A stretch of 64,000 nt of DNA from Paenibacillus sp. HW567 (GCF_000374185.1 NZ_KB910518.1:1730546-1794545); one strand, 5' to 3'; counted from the stretch's first letter, positions 52,711 through 63,028 are shown. The notes: generated from the letters alone by a model not told the origin. Numbers and translations are program-made.

Positions 52711-54135
52711 ATGGGCAACAAGACAATGTTTGAAAAGATTTGGGACAATCACGTAATCCATCAAGAGGAGGGCAAACCAAGCATCATTTACATTGATTTG
52801 CATCTGGTGCATGAGGTAACTTCTCCGCAGGCTTTTGAGGGTCTCCGCCTCAGCGGCCGCAAGGTGCGCCGTCCGGGCCTCACTTTTGCAACGATGGACC
52901 ATAACGTGCCTACCAAAGACCGTTACAATATTAAGGACCCGATCTCCAAGCAGCAGATTGATACGCTGACGCAGAACTGCCGTGATTTTGGCGTAAGACT
53001 GTTTGACCTGAATGATATTGACCAAGGCGTAGTGCATGTAATGGGTCCGGAAATCGGCTTGACGCATCCCGGCAAAACCATTGTCTGCGGCGACAGCCAC
53101 ACCTCCACACACGGCGCTTTCGGCGCACTGGCCTTCGGTATCGGCACCAGTGAGGTTGAACACGTGATGGCTACCCAATGTCTGCAGCAATCCAAGGCCA
53201 AGACGATGGAAGTCCGTTTCACAGGCAAACGCAATCCAGGCGTTACCGCCAAAGATATGATTCTCGGTGTTATCGCCAAATACGGCACAGACTTTGCTAC
53301 CGGTTATGTTATTGAGTATACAGGCGAAGCAATCCGTGAGCTGTCGATGGAAGAACGCATGACCGTCTGCAACATGTCCATTGAAGGCGGGGCGAGAGCG
53401 GGATTGATTGCGCCGGATGAAACCACCTTCAACTATCTGCGCGGACGTCAATATGTGCCGCAGGGCGAAGCGTATGATGCTTATGTTGAGAGCTGGAGGG
53501 GTCTTGTCAGCGACGAAGGCGCCCAGTACGATACGGTTGTTGAATTTGACGTGGAAACCCTGATTCCGCAAGTGACCTGGGGAACCAGCCCTGGCATGGG
53601 CACGGATATCACATCAAATGTGCCGAATCCGGCTGACTTCACAACTGAGAATGAACGCAAGGCTGCTGAAAAAGCGCTTGAATATATGGATTTGAAGCCG
53701 GGAACGCCAATGTCCGAAATCGGCATTGATTATGTATTCATCGGTTCCTGCACGAACGGACGGATTGAGGATTTGCGCGCCGCTGCCGTGGTTGCCAAAG
53801 GCCACAAGGTATCCGATAAGGTTACAGCCATCGTTGTTCCGGGTTCGGGACGCGTGAAGCTGCAGGCCGAAAAGGAAGGCTTGGATAAAGTATTTACAGA
53901 AGCGGGCTTTGAATGGCGTGAAGCGGGCTGCAGCATGTGCCTCGCCATGAACCCGGATGTTCTGCAGCCTGGACAGCGCTGCGCATCGACTTCGAACCGC
54001 AACTTTGAAGGACGCCAGGGACGCGGCGGACGCACGCATCTGGTATCCCCTGCTATGGCGGCTGCGGCTGCAATCAAGGGACGTTTTACCGACGTCCGTG
54101 ACTGGAATTACAAGACGGAAGCCGTCAACTCATAG
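52711..54135 (+). CDS. leuC: 3-isopropylmalate dehydratase large subunit
   Basis: This 474-residue aconitase-family protein isomerises isopropylmalate with the small subunit LeuD. Iron-sulfur cysteines lie in [19 protein letters not shown] and in [14 protein letters not shown]. Substrate-domain motifs are [20 protein letters not shown] and [29 protein letters not shown] precedes ATG 52711. leuA, leuB and ilv genes are not adjacent, unlike the B. subtilis ilv-leu operon. Confidence 0.97.
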   Translation: MGNKTMFEKIWDNHVIHQEEGKPSIIYIDLHLVHEVTSPQAFEGLRLSGRKVRRPGLTFATMDHNVPTKDRYNIKDPISKQQIDTLTQNCRDFGVRLFDLNDIDQGVVHVMGPEIGLTHPGKTIVCGDSHTSTHGAFGALAFGIGTSEVEHVMATQCLQQSKAKTMEVRFTGKRNPGVTAKDMILGVIAKYGTDFATGYVIEYTGEAIRELSMEERMTVCNMSIEGGARAGLIAPDETTFNYLRGRQYVPQGEAYDAYVESWRGLVSDEGAQYDTVVEFDVETLIPQVTWGTSPGMGTDITSNVPNPADFTTENERKAAEKALEYMDLKPGTPMSEIGIDYVFIGSCTNGRIEDLRAAAVVAKGHKVSDKVTAIVVPGSGRVKLQAEKEGLDKVFTEAGFEWREAGCSMCLAMNPDVLQPGQRCASTSNRNFEGRQGRGGRTHLVSPAMAAAAAIKGRFTDVRDWNYKTEAVNS

Positions 54136-54164
54136 AATTTGAGAGAGAGCAGGAGGATAAAATC

Positions 54165-54767
54165 ATGGAAGAATTCAAAAAATTAACCGGAATTGTTGCC
54201 CCGGTGGACCGGGTAAATGTGGATACGGATGCCATTATCCCCAAGCAGTTTTTGAAACGGATTGAACGTACGGGATTTGGACAATTCCTGTTCTATGAAT
54301 GGCGCTTTGATGAAGCGGGTAATGACAATGCAGCTTTTGAAATGAACAAACCGCGCTATAAAGGGGCATCTGTCCTGATCTCGCGGGCCAACTTTGGCTG
54401 CGGCTCCTCACGTGAGCACGCTCCTTGGGCGATTATGGACTACGGCTTTAGAGTGGTGATTGCACCTTCCTATGCCGATATCTTCTACAACAACTGCTTC
54501 AAAAACGGCATTCTGCCGATCAAGCTCTCGGAAGCCCAGGTGGATGATCTCTTCAACCGTACGGCTGAGCATGAAGGCTACAAGCTGACAGTGGATCTTG
54601 AGAATAAACAGCTCAGCGATGAATATGGACTCAGCATCAGCTTTGAGCTCGATGAGCACCGCCGCCAGTTCCTGCTGCAGGGACTCGATGATATCGGACT
54701 GACGCTCCAGCATGCGGATGAAATCGCAGCCTACGAAGAGCGCCATGCCGCGAAGCTGTTCGCTTAA
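54165..54767 (+). CDS. leuD: 3-isopropylmalate dehydratase small subunit
   Basis: This 200-residue swivel-domain partner of LeuC has [38 protein letters not shown], and [13 protein letters not shown] (family motifs). ATG 54165 is preceded by AGGAGG. Operon with leuC (29-nt gap), ending at a strong terminator. Confidence 0.97.
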   Translation: MEEFKKLTGIVAPVDRVNVDTDAIIPKQFLKRIERTGFGQFLFYEWRFDEAGNDNAAFEMNKPRYKGASVLISRANFGCGSSREHAPWAIMDYGFRVVIAPSYADIFYNNCFKNGILPIKLSEAQVDDLFNRTAEHEGYKLTVDLENKQLSDEYGLSISFELDEHRRQFLLQGLDDIGLTLQHADEIAAYEERHAAKLFA

Positions 54768-54792
54768 TACGAAAACTTTACATGTTTTACAC

Positions 54793-54833
54793 AAAACTTC
54801 TATTTCCGGGTGTCGGAAATAGAAGTTTTTTTG
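54793..54833 (+). terminator. Terminator after leuCD
   Basis: An uninterrupted long stem, AAAACTTCTATTTCC (54793-54807) and GGAAATAGAAGTTTT (54815-54829), has a 7-nt loop and continues into a T tract. Confidence 0.92.
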
Positions 54834-54938
54834 CTATAATCGATATATTCGTTGCCGGAGGAGGCAACTTTTGGGGATTTCTGTCGTCTTATTCATATCA
54901 AAGTAAATTTCTATCATTTGCCAGAAGGAGAGGGAAGG

Positions 54939-56525
54939 ATGAAAAGAGCCGGACAAAGGGTGCTTTTTCTACTGCTATTGCCACTGTTGCTGCTGTCATT
55001 CGCCGGCCATGAAGCCGCTGCTGCAGGGGGCAGCGCCGGTAGAATCATTATGGACAACAAGGAGCTTGTGCTCCCCAAGGGAATCGCCCTGGAGAATGTA
55101 AATGGAAGCGTTATGATTCCCATCCGTGTGGTCGTGGAGAACCTGGGGTTCGACGTGAAATGGGAGCAGAAGTCGCGTAAAGTAACCGTTCAGCAGTACG
55201 GTAAAAGTGTTCAACTGGCGGTGGGCAGCACAACGGCGGAAGCGGATGGAGTCACACTTGCACTGAACGCGGCGCCCAAGCAGACCGGCGGAACGGTGCT
55301 GGTGCCCATTCGGTTTGTAAGCGAGCAATTCGGGCTGAAGGTCGGCTGGGACAACACCGACAAGACCGTATATTTGAGCGGCGGGCTTCCAAGCGGGACT
55401 GACACTTCAGGTAATCCTTTGCCGTCGCCCACTTCCGTACCGTCAATTACACCTGCACCTACGCCTACACCGGTCCCAACCTCTGTACCGGCGGACAACT
55501 CGGGAACAGACGGAGATGTTGTGATCGGTATCGGGGTGCCAACCCCAACGCCTATTCCTGGCAGTGCGGGAACGGTGGTTAGCTCGCCTCAGGTAATGGG
55601 AGCCGTATTCAGTGAGAACCGGCTGATCATTGCGGCTGCGGGTGGCGCCAAGCCTACCGTCACGAAGATGACCGGACCGGATCGCATCGTCATTGATTTT
55701 CCGGGGGCCGCCTTTGCCTCTGATTTTGCCGGCAGCTTTCCGGGCGTATCCACAAGCGGCAGCCCGCAAGGCAAGCTGGATGTAACCGGGTATCCGCAAA
55801 TCACTGAAGTGCGCTACGCACTCTTCAGTCTAAGTCCGCCTACCGTCAGGTTCGTAATTCAGACCGTAGGCGTCCAGCCTTATCAGGTGAGCACCGATCC
55901 CGGCACAGGGCTTGTAACTGTTGATCTGAATGCGGTGAACAACTCGCCAAACCCGGGCGGCACTGGAGCGAACGGAAAGCCTATTGTGGTCCTTGACGCC
56001 GGGCATGGCGGTACACAGTCTGGAGCTGTCAGCTTAACAAAGAGACTTGAAAAAGACTTCAATCTTGCGGTAGTCCGCAAAGTTGGAGCACTGCTTATGC
56101 AGGAAGGACTGGTTGAAGTCGTATATACCCGCATTGAGGATAAAACGCTGGGCTTGCAGGCACGGGTAGATATTGCTGAAGCTGCAAAAGCCAATCTATT
56201 CCTTTCAGTACATGGTAATTCATTGCCGACTGAATATCCGAACAGGGACAAAGTTAATGGCAGTGAGACCTATTATTCACGGACAGAGAGTCTGCCGCTT
56301 GCCCAGATCATGCACAAGCATTTGATCGCCGGAACTGGATTCAAGGATAACGGAGTCCGAACCAAAAGCCTTCATGTCACCAGAGAAACGAGTATGCCTG
56401 CAGTGCTGCTGGAGGTAGGTTATCTTACGAATCCGGGAAATGAAGCAAGCATGTATGACGAGCAGTTTCAGGACAGCTTAGCCCGGGAGATCGCCGCCGG
56501 AATCAAAGAATACCTGGGATTATAG
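54939..56525 (+). CDS. N-acetylmuramoyl-L-alanine amidase with stalk and AMIN domains
   Basis: This 528-residue exported protein has a signal peptide (RVLFLLLLPLLLLSFAG..AAA). A copper-amine-oxidase-N-like stalk domain (IPIRVVVENLGFDVKWEQKS, VPIRFVSEQFGLKVGWD) follows, then a Pro/Thr-rich linker at about 155-190. Next come an AMIN domain and a C-terminal zinc Amidase_3 domain with VVLDAGHGGTQSGA, SVHGNS and LLEVGYLTNPGNE (zinc ligands His, Glu, His and catalytic Glu). It cleaves the amide bond between MurNAc and the stem peptide. ATG 54939 follows GGGAAGG. Confidence 0.9.
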   Translation: MKRAGQRVLFLLLLPLLLLSFAGHEAAAAGGSAGRIIMDNKELVLPKGIALENVNGSVMIPIRVVVENLGFDVKWEQKSRKVTVQQYGKSVQLAVGSTTAEADGVTLALNAAPKQTGGTVLVPIRFVSEQFGLKVGWDNTDKTVYLSGGLPSGTDTSGNPLPSPTSVPSITPAPTPTPVPTSVPADNSGTDGDVVIGIGVPTPTPIPGSAGTVVSSPQVMGAVFSENRLIIAAAGGAKPTVTKMTGPDRIVIDFPGAAFASDFAGSFPGVSTSGSPQGKLDVTGYPQITEVRYALFSLSPPTVRFVIQTVGVQPYQVSTDPGTGLVTVDLNAVNNSPNPGGTGANGKPIVVLDAGHGGTQSGAVSLTKRLEKDFNLAVVRKVGALLMQEGLVEVVYTRIEDKTLGLQARVDIAEAAKANLFLSVHGNSLPTEYPNRDKVNGSETYYSRTESLPLAQIMHKHLIAGTGFKDNGVRTKSLHVTRETSMPAVLLEVGYLTNPGNEASMYDEQFQDSLAREIAAGIKEYLGL

Positions 56526-56653
56526 ACAGCGAACTTGGTATATATTCGCAACTTTTATATGAGTGCGGCGTCTATACAATGTCGAAGGTTGTCAGCCTTG
56601 CTGTCATCTTGAACGCCGCTATAGGCGGAATACTAGATTCTTAGAGGTGAAGA

Positions 56654-58090
56654 ATGAAAAAATTTGTTTTTATGCTGTTGCTGCTGCTCTTTGTAGTTGT
56701 TTTGCCGGGACATGGACATGCCGCTGCCGGCACTAACAAGATTTTTCTTGATGACAAGGAGCTGACTGCAGGACAGGACGTACCCGTTGAAAATGTGAAC
56801 AGCTCCGTCATGGTACCGCTAAGAATGATCGCTGAGAACCTTGGATATAAGGTGGATTGGGATCAGAAAAGCAAGACAATCACGATTGAACAACAAGGGA
56901 AAACGATTAAGCTGTTTGTGGATCAGACTACGGCCTCCGTTGATGACAAGACCGTGACCCTTACAGCCGCCCCGCTCCTGCGGACGAATACAACCCTGGT
57001 GCCGATCCGGTTCATTGGTGAGCAGTTTGGTCTTACGGTCAAATGGGACAATACTGCAAAGGTTGTAAACCTTATTACCCCGATAATGCCTGATCCTAAC
57101 GCCGATCCAGGCGGGAATTCCGGGGGAGGAACAAACGGGACTGTACCTCCGGCGGATACTACGGCGAATTTGACCATGGTCAATGGAGTTAGCTTCAGTG
57201 AAAACAAGCTGATCATTGCAATGGACGGAAGTTCACAGCCGAAGGTGTCCAAGGTGACTGGACCCGAGCGAATTGTAATAGATTTGCCTAATGCAAATTT
57301 CTCTGATTTATTCAAAACAGGACAAGAATTGGACTCCAGTCTGAACGGCAAGCTAACCATAACGGATTATCCTGATGTATCCGGTGTGCGTTATTCGCTG
57401 TATAGTACTGCCCCTTATACAGTCCGTTTTGTTATTGATTTGACTCAAGCCCAAAATTATAGTGTTGACGTAACGGAAGATGTCTCCAAGCTGGTTGTCA
57501 TTGACTTGAATGCGGCAAGCACGGATACTACAGTAACTCCACCGCCTGTAAATAACGGACGGAAGCTTGTAGTGCTAGATGCCGGGCATGGAGCCAAGGA
57601 CTCCGGAGCTGTAGGGGTTACAGGCAAATATGAGAAAAATTTCAATTTGGCAATTGTGCTGAAAGCAGCAGCGCTGCTCAAAAAAGAGAGCAATATTGAT
57701 GTAGTGCTGACCCGCAGCGATGATACCTTCCTGGAGCTGAAAGACAGGGCGGGAATGGCGAACAATCTGAAGGCCGATCTGTTTATTTCCGTACATGCCA
57801 ACAGCGGTTCCCCGGCAGCGACCGGAACGGAGACCTATTATCAGCGGGATGCCAGCAAGGCGCTGGCGAATGTGATGCATAAGTACCTTGTCCAGGCGAC
57901 CGGACTTAGCGACCGGGGCGTGCGGTACGGGAATTTCCATGTTATCCGGGAAACTACCATGCCGGCTGTTCTGCTTGAGGTAGGTTATCTCAGCAATAAA
58001 GGAGATGAGGCATTGCTGTTCTCCGATGCTTTACAGAATAAGGTTGCTGCTGGTATTGTCAGCGGAATTAAGGAATATCTCGGACTATAG
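56654..58090 (+). CDS. N-acetylmuramoyl-L-alanine amidase, paralogue
   Basis: This 478-residue exported protein has the same domain order as its upstream neighbour: signal peptide (FVFMLLLLLFVVVLPGHGHA), stalk domain (VPLRMIAENLGYKVDWDQKS), a shorter Gly/Asn linker, AMIN domain, and Amidase_3 with VVLDAGHGAKDSGAVGV, SVHANSGSP and LLEVGYLSNKGDE. The two evidently arose by tandem duplication and diverged mainly in the linker. The 128 nt between them includes an unassigned stretch with inverted bases near 56590-56640. Confidence 0.9.
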   Translation: MKKFVFMLLLLLFVVVLPGHGHAAAGTNKIFLDDKELTAGQDVPVENVNSSVMVPLRMIAENLGYKVDWDQKSKTITIEQQGKTIKLFVDQTTASVDDKTVTLTAAPLLRTNTTLVPIRFIGEQFGLTVKWDNTAKVVNLITPIMPDPNADPGGNSGGGTNGTVPPADTTANLTMVNGVSFSENKLIIAMDGSSQPKVSKVTGPERIVIDLPNANFSDLFKTGQELDSSLNGKLTITDYPDVSGVRYSLYSTAPYTVRFVIDLTQAQNYSVDVTEDVSKLVVIDLNAASTDTTVTPPPVNNGRKLVVLDAGHGAKDSGAVGVTGKYEKNFNLAIVLKAAALLKKESNIDVVLTRSDDTFLELKDRAGMANNLKADLFISVHANSGSPAATGTETYYQRDASKALANVMHKYLVQATGLSDRGVRYGNFHVIRETTMPAVLLEVGYLSNKGDEALLFSDALQNKVAAGIVSGIKEYLGL

Positions 58091-58137
58091 CAGCGGCCAT
58101 GCGGCTTTGTCTGCCAATATTCATCCAGAGGGGGTAA

Positions 58138-58794
58138 ATGTTGATGAATAACAAATTAACATATGCTGGAATTTCGGCGCTGCTTCTGCTTGTGATCGCA
58201 GGCTGCGGTGAGAAGCCGGCAGCGGCACCGGCAAATGAAGGCGTGCAAGCTTCACCCGCAGTTGTGAACGGAGCTGGAAGCAATAACGAAGGGCAAGATG
58301 CGTCTGCTACAGCTACACCTACGGCAACGCCACAGCCAACTGCCGAAAGTACGGCACCCGCTGCAACTCAGCAGCCGGAAGCGCCGGAGAAAAAGAGCGA
58401 GAGCATATCTGTATACTATACGGACCCGCAGCAAATGGAGCTGCTTACGGCTAAAGTCAAGATAAGCTTTGCAGATGATGTGGAGAAATACAGTGAAGCC
58501 TATAAAGCGCTGCAAAGCAGTGATAAAGCGGACCAGATTCCTTTATGGGGGAAAATCGAGCTTAAATCGCTTAAATTTGCCGATGGGCAGATTCAGATGG
58601 ACATTCATAAGCCGGACGAAGCGCAGCTTGGTGCCGGCGGCGAAGCTTTTGCCATTAGTGCGTTGACCCAAACGTTCTTCCAATTCAAAGAAGTGAAGAG
58701 TATTGAAGTTCTGGTGGATGGACAGCAAGTGGAGAGCTTGATGGGCCATGTTGATTTGCTGCACCCTATGACCAGAGACAATAGCGGTGTTTAA
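58138..58794 (+). CDS. GerMN-domain lipoprotein
   Basis: This 218-residue lipoprotein has a signal sequence ending in the lipobox LVIAGC (Cys at about residue 23), a Ser/Thr/Pro/Ala-rich spacer, and a C-terminal GerMN domain (SISVYYTDPQQMELLTAKVK, then ALTQTFFQFKEVKSIEVLVD). GerMN domains bind wall or spore-envelope components and occur in the sporulation protein GerM. ATG 58138 or 58144 both follow AGAGGGGG. It lies directly behind the amidases, suggesting a joint envelope role. Confidence 0.85.
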   Translation: MLMNNKLTYAGISALLLLVIAGCGEKPAAAPANEGVQASPAVVNGAGSNNEGQDASATATPTATPQPTAESTAPAATQQPEAPEKKSESISVYYTDPQQMELLTAKVKISFADDVEKYSEAYKALQSSDKADQIPLWGKIELKSLKFADGQIQMDIHKPDEAQLGAGGEAFAISALTQTFFQFKEVKSIEVLVDGQQVESLMGHVDLLHPMTRDNSGV

Positions 58795-58876
58795 GAGGGG
58801 ATGCAGGAATTGAATGGCAGACTGACGAAATGATGTATATGACATTCAAATGAATCATGGAGAGGGGAATAATCTA

Positions 58877-61624
58877 TTGTCCGGGCAAAAAAGGTCAAAA
58901 CGTTCCATTCAAACGTATTCTACTCAAGCGGTAACTGCCTTGCTGGCCGGCGCGATGGTGCTTGGCGGAGCGGGAGCCGCTTTTGCCGATAACGCTACAC
59001 CAGCAGCACCAGCCTCATCTAACATATCCGCCCAAGCTGCGGCAACAGGAATATTCACCGATGTCAAAGCGGGCTTTTGGGCTGAAAAGCATATCTACAA
59101 GCTGGCCTCCCAAGGAATTGTAGTGGGAAATAACGGCTTATTCCGTCCGGGCGATTCCGTTACCCAGCAGGAGGCGGTGCTGATGGCACTGCGCTTCATG
59201 AAGCTGCAAGGCAATGTAAATACCAGCACGGATGTTGTGCTGCCAACGGACTTCCAGGTTACAAACTACTATAAGCCTTATGTCGTGCTGGCGTTCCAGC
59301 AGGGTTTGCTGGACAAGACAGTTGAGATGGCTGCTGACAATCTGAAAACCTCCTGGGGAGAACGGAAAGCCAGCCGCGAGTGGGTTGCTGAATTATTGAT
59401 CCGGGCGCTCGGTAAAAGCGCAGAGGCTGCTTCAGCAGCCACAAAGCCAACCAGCTTCGCGGATGATGCCAAGGTGACTGCGAACAAACGGGGTTACATT
59501 AATACCGCGGTGAATTTGGGGCTTGCCAACGGACTGGACGGGAACCGTTTTGATCCGCAGGGAGCTGTTACCCGTGCGCAACTGGCAACCTTCTTCAGCC
59601 GGGCTGAAGCACACAATACACTGGATTATGACAACACTGCCAAAGGAAGTATAAGTGCGCTCAAAGACGGCAAGCTGACCCTGTTCAGCAATGGGGTTAC
59701 CTCTGTCTTCAACCTGACTTACGGCACTGCCTACTTCAACAGCACTTCCGATACAAGAATTAATCTTAGCGACATTAAGCCCTATACGAAGGTAACCGTC
59801 ATCGGTGCTACTTATAATGCTGCTTACGTAGAGCTAACTGATCCTACACCTCAGGTCCAGACAATTGAAGGAACCTTTGCCAAAAGCACTCCGGTAACGC
59901 TCTGGCTGGATTCTCCTGCCGGATATGATCAATACAGCTATGATGCGAACACTTCCTTTGTAGATGTGAACGGAGCTGCAATTACGCCAGGCTCAATCGC
60001 TGCCGCAAGCAAGGTTACCCTGCTTCGTGAAACCTTCAGCGGAGCAAATAAGATTGTCAAGGTTCAGGTGACATCTGGGTTTGTGAACAAGACGGCAACA
60101 GGCACTATTCAAAGTGTCGATACAGCCCAGAAGAGCATCACGTTCAAAGCTGCTGATGGGACTGCGGAAACCTTCAAATGGGAGGATGGCACTTCTCTCT
60201 TCAGCTCGCAAAACGCCGTGCTGCTGCCGGCCGATCTGAAGGTGGGTGCTTCGGTCAAATATACGATTAAGGATAATATTATCCGGACAGTAGAAGTGAC
60301 TTCAGGGGTGGAACGCACCGTGCAGGGATCGGTTACTGAACTGACCAGTTCCTCCATTGTATACAAAAAGTCTGATGGTTCCCGTGAAGTGAAGCTGCTG
60401 GGAACCACACCGGCAATTGTCATACCGAACGTAACTTCTCCTGTCATTGGCGACATTATTGCCGATGCAGCGGCTGGAGACAACGTTCAAATTACACTTA
60501 ACAGCAGTGATCAGGTAACCAAGATTGAAGTGCTGAGCCGGCAGATTGACCAGTTTACCGGGGCAACGGTGGTTGACTACAGTGCGAAGACACAGCTTTT
60601 GACGGTTATGGATACCAATAATAAAGCTCATCTGGTGCAACTGGATGCGAAGACCAAGCTAGCCTATGATGGCGTAGCTACCACATCCCTTACCAATATG
60701 GGATATAATCTGACCGAAGGCCGCAAGGTGGATGTTGTGGCTGCCGGACAACGTGCAATTTCTGTAGAGACAAGCACCAAATATACAGGGGTATTGACCG
60801 CAGTGAATACTACAACACGGATCATGACCCTGAAGCTGGCTAATGGTCAGACGATAAATCTGTCTTACCCGCAAGGAGTGGATTTCTTCGGACGGACTTC
60901 TCTTGCAGTTACGGATGTTGCTCTGGGCAGCTCAGTGACTGCGGTACTGGCCGGAAATCAGGATATTGTTTCGCTTCTCCGTGTAAATTCGGCTGTACAG
61001 CTTGAAATTACTACGGTCAATGCAGCGGCTAACAAGCTGGGGGTTAAGTGGTCTGGAGGAGCTACCGAGATTTATACCGTATCGGCAGCCTTGACCAATG
61101 AATCCGCTCAGACCATCAAGATCAGCGATCTGAAGGTGGGAGATTTCATTAATGTTGGATTTGACGGCAGCACCCCGATTACTGTTCAGACGGTTAAGCT
61201 TACCACAGGCCAGGTGACGGCGGTGGATGCCGCTGCCGGCACGTTGACCGTGAAGGATTACACAGGTGCTGTACAGAGCCTTAAGGCCAGCGGGGGCGTT
61301 AAAATTATTAAGGGTGGCGTTACTACGACAACACTTGGCACACTCACTGCGTCAGACCGCGTGGAAGTGCGCAAGGATGCTGACGGTGCACTTATTATTC
61401 GCGTCTTCACACAGTCGAGCCGGGTCTTCTCAAGTTATGAGAGTGCAAGCGGAGAGCTTATCGCCAAGCGGGCTACTCTAGATGAGACTTACCGCTTCCC
61501 GCTTGGTCCAAATGTATATATTCATCAAGGAGACACGACATTATCCGTGCAATCTCTCAAAGAAAATGATAATATTATAATGTATTTCAATAATGACGTT
61601 GTTGTTGAAATTGCGAAACAATAA
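58877..61624 (+). CDS. SLH-domain surface protein
   Basis: This protein of about 915 residues has a signal peptide (AVTALLAGAMVLGGAGAAFA). Three SLH domains follow at about 40-210, beginning IFTDVKAGFWAEKHIYKLAS; the third contains ANGLDGNRFDPQGAVTRAQL. They anchor it to pyruvylated wall polymer. The rest is a chain of beta-rich repeats with recurring patterns of the KTATGTIQSVDTAQKSITFK type (also VTAVDAAAGTLTVKDY). TTG 58877 is preferred because GGAGAGGGG at 58859-58867 is well placed; ATG 58850 has none. Confidence 0.88.
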   Translation: MSGQKRSKRSIQTYSTQAVTALLAGAMVLGGAGAAFADNATPAAPASSNISAQAAATGIFTDVKAGFWAEKHIYKLASQGIVVGNNGLFRPGDSVTQQEAVLMALRFMKLQGNVNTSTDVVLPTDFQVTNYYKPYVVLAFQQGLLDKTVEMAADNLKTSWGERKASREWVAELLIRALGKSAEAASAATKPTSFADDAKVTANKRGYINTAVNLGLANGLDGNRFDPQGAVTRAQLATFFSRAEAHNTLDYDNTAKGSISALKDGKLTLFSNGVTSVFNLTYGTAYFNSTSDTRINLSDIKPYTKVTVIGATYNAAYVELTDPTPQVQTIEGTFAKSTPVTLWLDSPAGYDQYSYDANTSFVDVNGAAITPGSIAAASKVTLLRETFSGANKIVKVQVTSGFVNKTATGTIQSVDTAQKSITFKAADGTAETFKWEDGTSLFSSQNAVLLPADLKVGASVKYTIKDNIIRTVEVTSGVERTVQGSVTELTSSSIVYKKSDGSREVKLLGTTPAIVIPNVTSPVIGDIIADAAAGDNVQITLNSSDQVTKIEVLSRQIDQFTGATVVDYSAKTQLLTVMDTNNKAHLVQLDAKTKLAYDGVATTSLTNMGYNLTEGRKVDVVAAGQRAISVETSTKYTGVLTAVNTTTRIMTLKLANGQTINLSYPQGVDFFGRTSLAVTDVALGSSVTAVLAGNQDIVSLLRVNSAVQLEITTVNAAANKLGVKWSGGATEIYTVSAALTNESAQTIKISDLKVGDFINVGFDGSTPITVQTVKLTTGQVTAVDAAAGTLTVKDYTGAVQSLKASGGVKIIKGGVTTTTLGTLTASDRVEVRKDADGALIIRVFTQSSRVFSSYESASGELIAKRATLDETYRFPLGPNVYIHQGDTTLSVQSLKENDNIIMYFNNDVVVEIAKQ

Positions 61625-61652
61625 GGGCTTGGTGATTTTCCGTGTGAAGCAC

Positions 61653-61696
61653 CGTCTTGATACAGGCATTATGCCTGCATCAAGACGTTTTTTTTG
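61653..61696 (+). terminator. Terminator after the SLH gene
   Basis: CGTCTTGAT (61653-61661) pairs with ATCAAGACG (61679-61687). An inner GGCAT/ATGCC arm and eight T's follow. Confidence 0.92.
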
Positions 61697-61707
61697 AAAG
61701 ATATGAA

Positions 61708-61725
61708 TTTATGTTGTAACATAAA
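61708..61725. promoter_or_regulatory. 18-bp dyad upstream of nth
   Basis: TTTATGTT (61708-61715) and AACATAAA (61718-61725) are perfect inverted arms around GT. It lies about 130 bp before nth and just after the SLH terminator. It may be an operator; no regulator is identified. Confidence 0.35.
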
Positions 61726-61853
61726 TATTCCTTATCTTTCTTGCAGAAACGGTACCGTCCCGCTTAAGGACAGTGAAGCCGTTCCAACTTGAAATTAGGG
61801 AAGTTGTATCCGTCCGGCTTGCCCGGATGGTAACACTTCGTGGAGGGGACGCT

Positions 61854-62537
61854 ATGAAAGCTGCAGAGGTCCGCCACATTCTGGACACCATTGGAGACCT
61901 GTTCCCTGATGCACATTGCGAGCTGAATCACAGCAATGCTTTTGAATTAACAATAGCAGTGCTGCTCTCAGCCCAATGTACGGATGCAACAGTGAACAAA
62001 GTAACCGAGGACCTGTTCCAAAAGTACAAGTCCCCGCTAGACTATGTTTCTGTACCGGTTGGGGAACTCGAGGCAGATATCCGGCGTATCGGGTTATACC
62101 GCAACAAAGCCAAGCATATTCAAAGCCTTTGCTCGATTCTGATTGAGCAGTATGGCGGAGAGGTGCCGCAGAGCCATGAACTGCTGGTTACTCTGCCGGG
62201 TGTTGGGCGCAAGACCGCTAATGTTGTAGTGTCCAATGCGTTTGGAGTCCCGGCTATTGCCGTAGATACACATGTGGAACGGGTGGCTAAGAGGCTTGCG
62301 CTAGCGGGCTGGAAGGACTCTGTGCTGGAAGTGGAGAAGAAGCTGATGAAGGCGGTGCCGCGGGACGAGTGGACATTAACCCATCACCGGCTGATCTTTT
62401 TCGGACGATATCATTGCAAAGCACAGAATCCTAAGTGTCAGGTTTGCCCGCTGCTGGATGTTTGCCGGGAGGGCAAAAAACGTATGAAACCGGCTGTAGC
62501 TAGAAAAGCTAACAGTCATACGGCAAAAACAAGCTAA
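61854..62537 (+). CDS. nth: Endonuclease III
   Basis: This 227-residue DNA glycosylase/AP-lyase removes oxidised pyrimidines. The helix-hairpin-helix LPGVGRKTANVVVSNAFG carries the catalytic Lys. VDTHVERVAKRL carries the catalytic Asp. The 4Fe-4S cluster cysteines follow the C-x6-C-x2-C-x5-C spacing in CKAQNPKCQVCPLLDVC. The start at ATG 61854 is supported by GGAGGGG; longer in-frame readings extend beyond the family start. In B. subtilis it is next to dnaD, here 15 kb away. Confidence 0.95.
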   Translation: MKAAEVRHILDTIGDLFPDAHCELNHSNAFELTIAVLLSAQCTDATVNKVTEDLFQKYKSPLDYVSVPVGELEADIRRIGLYRNKAKHIQSLCSILIEQYGGEVPQSHELLVTLPGVGRKTANVVVSNAFGVPAIAVDTHVERVAKRLALAGWKDSVLEVEKKLMKAVPRDEWTLTHHRLIFFGRYHCKAQNPKCQVCPLLDVCREGKKRMKPAVARKANSHTAKTS

Positions 62538-62569
62538 GAGTTAGAGATGAAGAAGAGGATGGGATTGAG

Positions 62570-62836
62570 ATGAAGTGCATTTCTGTATATACCGATAATT
62601 TTGAAGCATTTTCCGATATTTTTGAACGGGTGGTAGAAAGCCCGCTTGAGGAAAATGAAGAGCAGGAAGTGGAAGGCATTACAATCAGCCATTCCGGCGA
62701 TGTGCCTGAGCATTACCTGGAGCGCATGTCCCAGAAACCGGAAGTTGTTGTGATGAAGGACAAATCGCGCGGGTTGACCATTCTGCAGCATGGCAAGGTA
62801 TTCGAAATTCTGCTGCCAGTACTGGAAACAGCTTAA
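62570..62836 (+). CDS. Small conserved hypothetical protein, 88 aa
   Basis: This soluble acidic reading begins MKCISVYTDNFEAFSDIFER and includes VVVMKDKSRGLTILQHGKVF near the end. The sequence pattern (beta strand-helix-beta) looks like a real small domain, and GAGATGAAGAAGAGGA lies upstream. It is 32 nt downstream of nth, probably the same operon. I do not recognise the family. Confidence 0.65.
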   Translation: MKCISVYTDNFEAFSDIFERVVESPLEENEEQEVEGITISHSGDVPEHYLERMSQKPEVVVMKDKSRGLTILQHGKVFEILLPVLETA

Positions 62837-62872
62837 TCTGTCCGTTACTGTACAAATAATTATAAGTGAATG

Positions 62873-62908
62873 CCAAAAGGAGTCGGCCCGCGGGCCGGCT
62901 CCTTTTGG
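62873..62908. terminator. Bidirectional terminator between convergent genes
   Basis: An 18-bp inverted repeat, CCAAAAGGAGTCGGCCCG (62873-62890) and CGGGCCGGCTCCTTTTGG (62891-62908), has one G/T mismatch. It lies between the nth operon and the minus-strand ArsR operon. Confidence 0.85.
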
Positions 62909-63028
62909 TTGCAAGGTAAGAATGCATATACTTCACATCATAAATTAGGCTGATCTGACTGAAGTAACTGAAGAATATCAGAGCACAGCCCCACTGCAAA
63001 TGCCGAAGCTCCATGTGATGAATCATCA

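Noticed and set aside
58850-58876. ATG 58850 as start of the SLH protein
   Set aside because: The good ribosome site (58859-58867) lies downstream of this ATG and points to TTG 58877.
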